The notes under the pieces were generated by a model. The model was given only the letters and a program-made list of their open reading frames with translations, did not search any database and had not been told where the DNA came from. Positions 14,130 to 18,352 of a stretch of 18,352 nt of DNA are shown in pieces (positions within the stretch are counted from its first letter, which is position 1; each line of letters begins with the position of its first letter). Source of the DNA: JAJYZP01 sp049964535 (GTDB lineage: Bacteria > Actinomycetota > Acidimicrobiia > Acidimicrobiales > Acidimicrobiaceae); the NCBI GenBank assembly GCA_049964535.1, contig JBMFXG010000031.1, positions 1 through 18,352 on the forward strand, in the 5' to 3' direction. The position numbers and the translations under genes were made by a program.

Positions 14130-15355
14130 TACGGGCCCCCTAAATAAGACATGACCGACTGGACATAGTTCTGCGTTTGCGCATACGGCGGTATGCCCTG
14201 ATACTGCTGGACCGCACCATCGCCTGCGTTGTAAGCTGCCACTGCGAGAGGAACGGATCCAAAGGTCTGCAGCTTCTCAGCGAGCAACTGTGCCGCTCCA
14301 TTGATAGCCTGAACCGGATCATTTGGGTTGATCCCGATCCCAGCCGCCGTTTGAGGCATGATCTGCATGAGCCCCTGAGCGCCGGCCGACGAGACGGCAT
14401 TGACGTTGAAGTTCGACTCCACCTTCCCGACGGCCTCCAAGAGACCAGGCGGGAGATTGAAGCGCTGCGTAGCCGCAGCGAAGATCGGCTCGAGGGCTGC
14501 CGGTACGCCGACCTCCGATGCAACCTGCGATTCTGTTGGGGAGACACTCGGATTCAGACCTAGCGAGCTCTGGTCGAATGCCGGTGCTGCAATTCGCTGA
14601 ATATCCGTCGGATTTCCAACGCCAGTGATACTTACGGTCTGACCGCTATGAGGAGCATTAATGATCTGACCGTTCCCAAGATAGATACCAACGTGCTCAG
14701 CGGGAGATCCATAGAACACCAGGTCACCCGGGAGTGCTTGAGAGAGCGAAGGAACGTTCGTCCCTACCTGGCTCTGCTGCGCTGCAGTCCTCGGGAGCGC
14801 TACCCCCAGATCGGCAAAGACTCGCTGCACAAGACCTGAGCAGTCCATACCCGTCGTTGGAGAGGTTCCCCCATACACGTACGGAACCCCGAGATACCGC
14901 AGAGAGTCGACCACGACCGAAGAGCCAAAGCTTGTTTGTGTCGATCCGCTCGAGACCGGTGCAGAAGTGCTCGCAGTACCAGGCGTGGGTGTTAGAGCAC
15001 CAAGTAAGGCAGAGACTCCAGCTCCAACCGAGCCAGATCCTCCCAGCTGAGAGAGTTGCGAGAGGAGCGCTGAAGTTGAAGCAGCTCCTGTAGAAGTCGC
15101 CGTAGCACTCTGCGCTGTAGAGGTTGCGCCAGTCGAAGGCGAAGCGTTCAACGCATCAGGTAGTACCGAGGAGAATTGGCTCTGGAGTTGACTCAACAGT
15201 GACGAGAATGAGCTCGTCGTACCCTGCGTCCCTAACGATGAGCTACTGGAGTTTACCGCCGGTTGTGTCACGGGCGAGAGAGATGCCTGGCTTAGCTGCG
15301 CAAAGGTCTGAGCGAGGTTCTGAAACCCACCGACAATGGCATTAATGCTCTGCAT
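14129..15355 (-). CDS. Flagellar-cluster peptidoglycan hydrolase: NlpC/P60 endopeptidase plus SLT transglycosylase
   Basis: The 408-residue protein has a Ser/Thr/Gln-rich N-terminal region (1-145) without a signal peptide. A C40 NlpC/P60 domain follows (about 148-255; VPYVYGGTSPTTGMDCSGLV with Cys172, EHVGIYLG with His221, and INAPHSG at the third catalytic position, Asn233 by alignment). The C-terminal SLT lytic transglycosylase domain (about 290-405) has Glu313 in VGKVESNF, then GLMQIMP and AYNAGDG. It should cut both peptide stems and glycan strands. Its place between fliJ and fliK suggests that it opens the wall for the rod, the role FlgJ plays in enterics, although no FlgJ rod domain is seen. 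I chose the ATG at 15355 because AAGGAGG (15366-15360) lies 4 nt upstream; GTG 15358 would leave only 1 nt. Confidence 0.93.
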   Translation of the reverse strand: MQSINAIVGGFQNLAQTFAQLSQASLSPVTQPAVNSSSSSLGTQGTTSSFSSLLSQLQSQFSSVLPDALNASPSTGATSTAQSATATSTGAASTSALLSQLSQLGGSGSVGAGVSALLGALTPTPGTASTSAPVSSGSTQTSFGSSVVVDSLRYLGVPYVYGGTSPTTGMDCSGLVQRVFADLGVALPRTAAQQSQVGTNVPSLSQALPGDLVFYGSPAEHVGIYLGNGQIINAPHSGQTVSITGVGNPTDIQRIAAPAFDQSSLGLNPSVSPTESQVASEVGVPAALEPIFAAATQRFNLPPGLLEAVGKVESNFNVNAVSSAGAQGLMQIMPQTAAGIGINPNDPVQAINGAAQLLAEKLQTFGSVPLAVAAYNAGDGAVQQYQGIPPYAQTQNYVQSVMSYLGGP

Positions 15356-15785
15356 CACGCCTCCTTACTTGCTCTGTCAGCATCTGCGACAGCTCGAGCA
15401 TCGCAGCTGTCTCACGCTTATCTCGTTCGTACCGCTCTGCAGTCAGCTTCCCGTCGAGCGCTCTCGAATAGAGCTCTCGCGCCTTGTGGGCTTCGAGAAA
15501 GTTATCCATCTTGCGGTGAGCATGCTCTTGCTGGACACGTTCCACCGCTCGTTCAAGAGGGAGGCGCCGTTGCAAGAGAGTCCTGTAGGCGAGTCCGGCT
15601 CCGAACGCTTCATCGTGTGTTGCGAGCGTATCGGATTCGTCAATCGCACTTCGAACCCTTGCGACCGATTCCCGTGCACGGTCGAGCTCACCAAGAGCGT
15701 TCGCAAGCTCCTGAGCCGACCGATCCTCGGTGAGCTTCGCGAGTCGAATTGAGACCCTCAGAGCTCGATGTCGAGGGCGTGTCAC
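15342..15785 (-). CDS. fliJ: Flagellar export stalk protein FliJ
   Basis: FliJ is the coiled-coil stalk inside the FliI hexamer that links the ATPase to FlhA. The 147 residues have FliJ's usual length and are almost wholly helical and highly charged (ELANALGELDRARESVARVR, ERAVERVQQEHAHRK, RYERDKRETAAMLELSQ), without membrane segments. Sequence conservation in the family is low, so the call rests on length, coiled-coil character and position directly after fliI. The GTG at 15785 overlaps the fliI stop as GTGA. The 3' end overlaps the hydrolase start and supplies its Shine-Dalgarno. Confidence 0.87.
   Translation of the reverse strand: MTRPRHRALRVSIRLAKLTEDRSAQELANALGELDRARESVARVRSAIDESDTLATHDEAFGAGLAYRTLLQRRLPLERAVERVQQEHAHRKMDNFLEAHKARELYSRALDGKLTAERYERDKRETAAMLELSQMLTEQVRRRDAEH
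15360..15366 (-). promoter_or_regulatory. Shine-Dalgarno deciding the hydrolase start
   Basis: AAGGAGG is read on the minus strand inside the end of fliJ, 4 nt before ATG 15355 and 1 nt before GTG 15358. It favours the ATG. Confidence 0.65.
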
Positions 15786-17092
15786 GCTACCACCTCCATG
15801 GCAAGGCGAAGAGCCTCCCAGGCCTTGACCTCGTTGCTCAGCTCATCAACCCCTTGGCCAAATACCGTTTCCAGAGGTTCAAGAATCTGAAGTGCACGAT
15901 CGACCATTGGATTCGAACCGCTTCGGTACGCGCCCACGTCGATAAGATCTTGTGCCTGCTCTAACGACGCAAGCAAGGATCGCACCTGCAACGCAAGCGC
16001 TCGCTGCTCCTTCGTTAAGATCGCTGACTCCAATCGAGAGATCGACTCCAGGACCGACACCGCAGGATACCGACCGAGTTGAGCGCGGTGTCGAGACAGA
16101 GTTATGTGTCCATCAAGGATCGACCGAGCCGAGTCCGCAACCGGATCGCTCATATCGTCCCCATCGACGAGAACCGAGTAGATTCCCGTAATCGATCCAA
16201 CCGCAGCGTTTCCAGCTCGCTCCAAGAGACGTGCCATGAGCGAGGTAGTAGATGGAGGATAGCCCCGAGCGCTTGGAGGCTCGCCGGTAGAGAGCCCGAC
16301 CTCTCTCTGTGCCATCGCGAGTCGGGTCAAGGAGTCCATAATGAGCAAGACATCATCGCCCTCGTCTCGAAACCACTCTGCAAGCCGTGTTGCCGCTAAC
16401 GCAGCTCGAATCCGCAGGAGCGGTGGTTGATCCGAGGTCGCCACAACGACCACCGCATCACGAAGCCCTTCGTCGCCGAGGTCGTTCTCCACGAACTCTT
16501 TGACCTCACGTCCTCGCTCACCGACCAGGCTTAAGACCTTGACGTCGGCTGCGCTCCCACGTATCATCATCGACAGGAGGGTGGATTTGCCCACCCCCGC
16601 ACCCGCGAAGACGCCGATTCGCTGTCCTCTACCGCATGGTACCATCGTGTCCAAGACCCGAACCCCAAGCGAGAGCTGTTCAGAGATGAGCCGTCGAGCC
16701 ATTGGTTCCGGGGGGGAGTTAACGACCGAGACGAGAGCATCGGGAAAGATCGGTCCTTTGCCGTCGAGGGGACGACCCTCAGCGTCAATCACGCGGCCTA
16801 ACAGGTTGCGTCCCACAGGAAAACTCGGAGGCCGTCGCATCGCCGTCGCCGGTGCCCCATATCGAAGTCCGTCTAAGGCCCCAAGCGGCATGCAGATCAG
16901 TCGGCCATCGTTGACCGCCACCACCTCCGCAACGACCTCTTCGCGTTGGGAGAGTTGTACGTGTATAGACTCGCCGATCGCCGCATCAACACCTTCAATC
17001 TCGAGGTGTAGCCCAATCATGCGGCAGACCCTGCCAGATTGTCGAGGGCCTGCGACCTCGAGGAGCCGCTCACGCCACAAAAGTGGTATCAC
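15782..17092 (-). CDS. fliI: Flagellum-specific export ATPase FliI
   Basis: FliI is the F1-beta-like ATPase that prepares substrates for flagellar export. The 436 residues show all the main motifs: Walker A GAGVGKST (164-171), catalytic Glu192 in VGERGREV, Walker B VLLIMDSLTR (248-257), and the type III ATPase signature GEPPSARGYPPS (270-281). The C-terminal helical domain is intact. The length is normal. The start is GTG at 17092, sharing one base with the fliH stop (TAGTG). The stop overlaps fliJ as GTGA. No lost residue is seen, so the enzyme should be active. Confidence 0.98.
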   Translation of the reverse strand: MIPLLWRERLLEVAGPRQSGRVCRMIGLHLEIEGVDAAIGESIHVQLSQREEVVAEVVAVNDGRLICMPLGALDGLRYGAPATAMRRPPSFPVGRNLLGRVIDAEGRPLDGKGPIFPDALVSVVNSPPEPMARRLISEQLSLGVRVLDTMVPCGRGQRIGVFAGAGVGKSTLLSMMIRGSAADVKVLSLVGERGREVKEFVENDLGDEGLRDAVVVVATSDQPPLLRIRAALAATRLAEWFRDEGDDVLLIMDSLTRLAMAQREVGLSTGEPPSARGYPPSTTSLMARLLERAGNAAVGSITGIYSVLVDGDDMSDPVADSARSILDGHITLSRHRAQLGRYPAVSVLESISRLESAILTKEQRALALQVRSLLASLEQAQDLIDVGAYRSGSNPMVDRALQILEPLETVFGQGVDELSNEVKAWEALRLAMEVVA

Positions 17093-17775
17093 TACACATC
17101 TCCCCGCAGATCCTCAAACGCACGCTGGAGCCGATCGAAAGCGGTCTGAAGCTGTGCATCGATGGTGATCGGACCAGCAGTGACGATCACTCCGCCGCCC
17201 CGAACGGTCTCATCGGCCACGACGATCGGTGTTGGGGGAATACCGCTAGAAATGCTATCGAGGAGCTCATTGACGATCTCGACCTGCGAAGGATGCACAC
17301 GAATGCAGATATTGAGCTCAGGCTCCACCTTCTCCAAGGCCGTAGCAACACTATGGCGAACTCGCTCCGCGGAGAGCTTGGGGTCAAAACCAACGACCTC
17401 CCGTGCGACTTCCAGTGCAAAAGATACGATCTCTGACTCTCGTGCCTCGAGCGCCGTCTTGGCGTGAGTGTACAGCTGCTCAAGAGCTCCGCCGAGAAGC
17501 TCTACGCTCTCGCGGCATCGACTCTGCTCCTGGGCGAGTTCATCTCGTGCTTGAGAGTATCCCGCAGCTCGGCCCTCAGCGAGACCTTGGTTGTATGCGT
17601 CAAGGAGCTGATCCTCCATGGACGGACGCGCTGCACCATCAGGTCGCACCACTGTGCCGCTCAAGAGTTCGTCGACACTTGGAAGCAGAAGTGGTACCAC
17701 CGAGTCGCTACGGCCACCGTTGACCAACAACCGTTCGTCACGATAGGCGACCGTACCGGTCCGAAACTGACCCAT
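17092..17775 (-). CDS. fliH: Flagellar export stator protein FliH
   Basis: FliH is the peripheral stalk that holds FliI and docks it to FliN. The 227 residues include a variable N-terminus and a GxxxG-type stretch, YNQGLAEGRAAGYSQARDEL (from about residue 61), typical of FliH. A coiled-coil follows (about 75-120). The C-terminal domain is related to the ATP synthase delta subunit (EVAREVVGFDPKLSAERVRH to RVHPSQVEIVNELL, then GGGVIVTAGPITIDAQLQTA). The ATG at 17775 lies 2 nt after the fliG stop, with a GAAGAGA stretch upstream inside fliG. Confidence 0.93.
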   Translation of the reverse strand: MGQFRTGTVAYRDERLLVNGGRSDSVVPLLLPSVDELLSGTVVRPDGAARPSMEDQLLDAYNQGLAEGRAAGYSQARDELAQEQSRCRESVELLGGALEQLYTHAKTALEARESEIVSFALEVAREVVGFDPKLSAERVRHSVATALEKVEPELNICIRVHPSQVEIVNELLDSISSGIPPTPIVVADETVRGGGVIVTAGPITIDAQLQTAFDRLQRAFEDLRGDV

Positions 17776-17777
17776 GA

Positions 17778-18352
17778 CTAGTCAACCATCTCTTCAGTAG
17801 ATCGAGCAAGCGTGATCTCACCTGCAGCCTCGAGTTCACGCACCACGCGCACGACAGCGGCTTGAGCTGCTTCAACCGTGGAGACGCGAACCGGTCCTAA
17901 GGTATCGATCTCGTCCACCAGATCGAGAGCCGCTCGCTCTGATAGATTGCGTAGCACGATATCACGCATGTCGTTGTCGACTCCCTTCAGGGCTACCGCA
18001 AGATCTTTAGGAACGATCTGGCGAAGGATTCGCTGCAGCGTTCGATCATCCAGAGCCATCACATCTTCGAACACGAACATCTGGCTACGAACCCGATCCG
18101 CAAGCTCCGGATCGATTACATCGAGGTCAGAGAGGATCCGCTTCTCTGCTCCTTGGTCGATGTTGTTCAAGATCTCTACCAGCGACTGCAGTCCCGATCG
18201 CGCCGAAGTCGGGCCGGACTTCGCGATTCCTGCGAGCTTACGCTGGAGCACTGCGGCCGTGGACTCTAAGACAGCTGGGTCCACTCGTTCAAGCATTGCA
18301 ACTCGACGAGCTATGCTCGCCCTCATCTCTTCGGGCATCGCCGCCACGATCG
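17778..18352 (-). CDS. fliG: Flagellar motor switch protein FliG, C-terminal part (5' end cut off)
   Basis: FliG is the rotor protein that meets MotA to produce torque. About 190 C-terminal residues are visible; the frame is open to the right edge. The apparent GTG at 18347 is an internal valine of the middle domain (AAMPEEMRASIARRVAMLER), not a start. The MFVF hinge motif is present (RSQMFVFEDVMALDDRTLQR). It is followed by the charged torque helix with LDDRTLQRILRQIVPKDLAV, corresponding to the conserved Lys/Arg/Asp/Asp/Arg set of E. coli FliG, and the C-terminal helices ending in EITLARSTEEMVD. The FliF-binding N-terminal domain lies outside the window. fliH follows after 2 nt. Confidence 0.96.
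   Translation of the reverse strand, partial: IVAAMPEEMRASIARRVAMLERVDPAVLESTAAVLQRKLAGIAKSGPTSARSGLQSLVEILNNIDQGAEKRILSDLDVIDPELADRVRSQMFVFEDVMALDDRTLQRILRQIVPKDLAVALKGVDNDMRDIVLRNLSERAALDLVDEIDTLGPVRVSTVEAAQAAVVRVVRELEAAGEITLARSTEEMVD

Noticed and set aside
16500..17168. Plus-strand frame of 222 codons opposite fliI
   Set aside because: It is the complement of the FliI Walker region, and its arginine/threonine-rich product is typical of an antisense shadow.
18345..18347. GTG at 18347 as a start for fliG
   Set aside because: The codon lies in the middle of the conserved FliG middle domain. The frame is open to the window edge, so this is an internal valine.

Overview
The window is one dense flagellar gene cluster. 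Every supported gene lies on the minus strand, so transcription runs from high to low coordinates. The gene order is the one typical of Gram-positive fla/che-type operons: fliG (5' end cut off) - fliH - fliI - fliJ - a two-domain peptidoglycan hydrolase - fliK - flgD - flgE - flbD - motA - motB - fliL - gap - fliM - fliN - fliO - fliP - fliQ - fliR - flhB - flhA - flhF (3' end cut off). The sequence is moderately GC-rich, and about half the genes start with GTG. flbD and motAB sit inside the operon, and a C40/SLT cell-wall hydrolase takes the place of FlgJ. These points suggest a motile actinobacterium, perhaps an Acidimicrobiia relative; that placement is inference and was not tested.

Region 1 (18352-15342) carries the C ring/ATPase end: the FliG torque ring C-terminal part, FliH stator, FliI ATPase and FliJ stalk. 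Region 2 (15355-10251) carries hook assembly: the NlpC/P60-SLT hydrolase that probably opens the wall for the rod, the hook-length ruler FliK, the hook cap FlgD, the hook protein FlgE, and FlbD. Region 3 (10248-8129) is the stator: MotA, MotB and FliL. Region 4 (7655-1) is the switch and export gate: FliM, FliN, FliO, FliP, FliQ, FliR, FlhB, FlhA and an FlhF-like protein.

Junctions are extremely tight. Recurrent GTGA, ATGA and TAGTG stop/start overlaps point to translational coupling. The exceptions stand out: a 473-nt gap before fliM, about 200 nt before flgE, and 115 nt between flhB and flhA. The fliM gap ends in a near-perfect sigma-28 (FliA/WhiG) promoter, TAAA-N15-GCCGATAC, which would give the export-gate half of the cluster its own transcription unit. 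The flgE gap holds a weaker promoter candidate. The flgE and flhB-flhA gaps each also hold a short unrecognised reading frame with a coupled start.

The points most worth a second look are the internal sigma-28 promoter, an FlhF-like protein whose P-loop region lacks the Walker-A lysine, a FliM without the N-terminal CheY-binding peptide, and the fused endopeptidase/transglycosylase. No mobile element, tRNA, rRNA or CRISPR array was seen.
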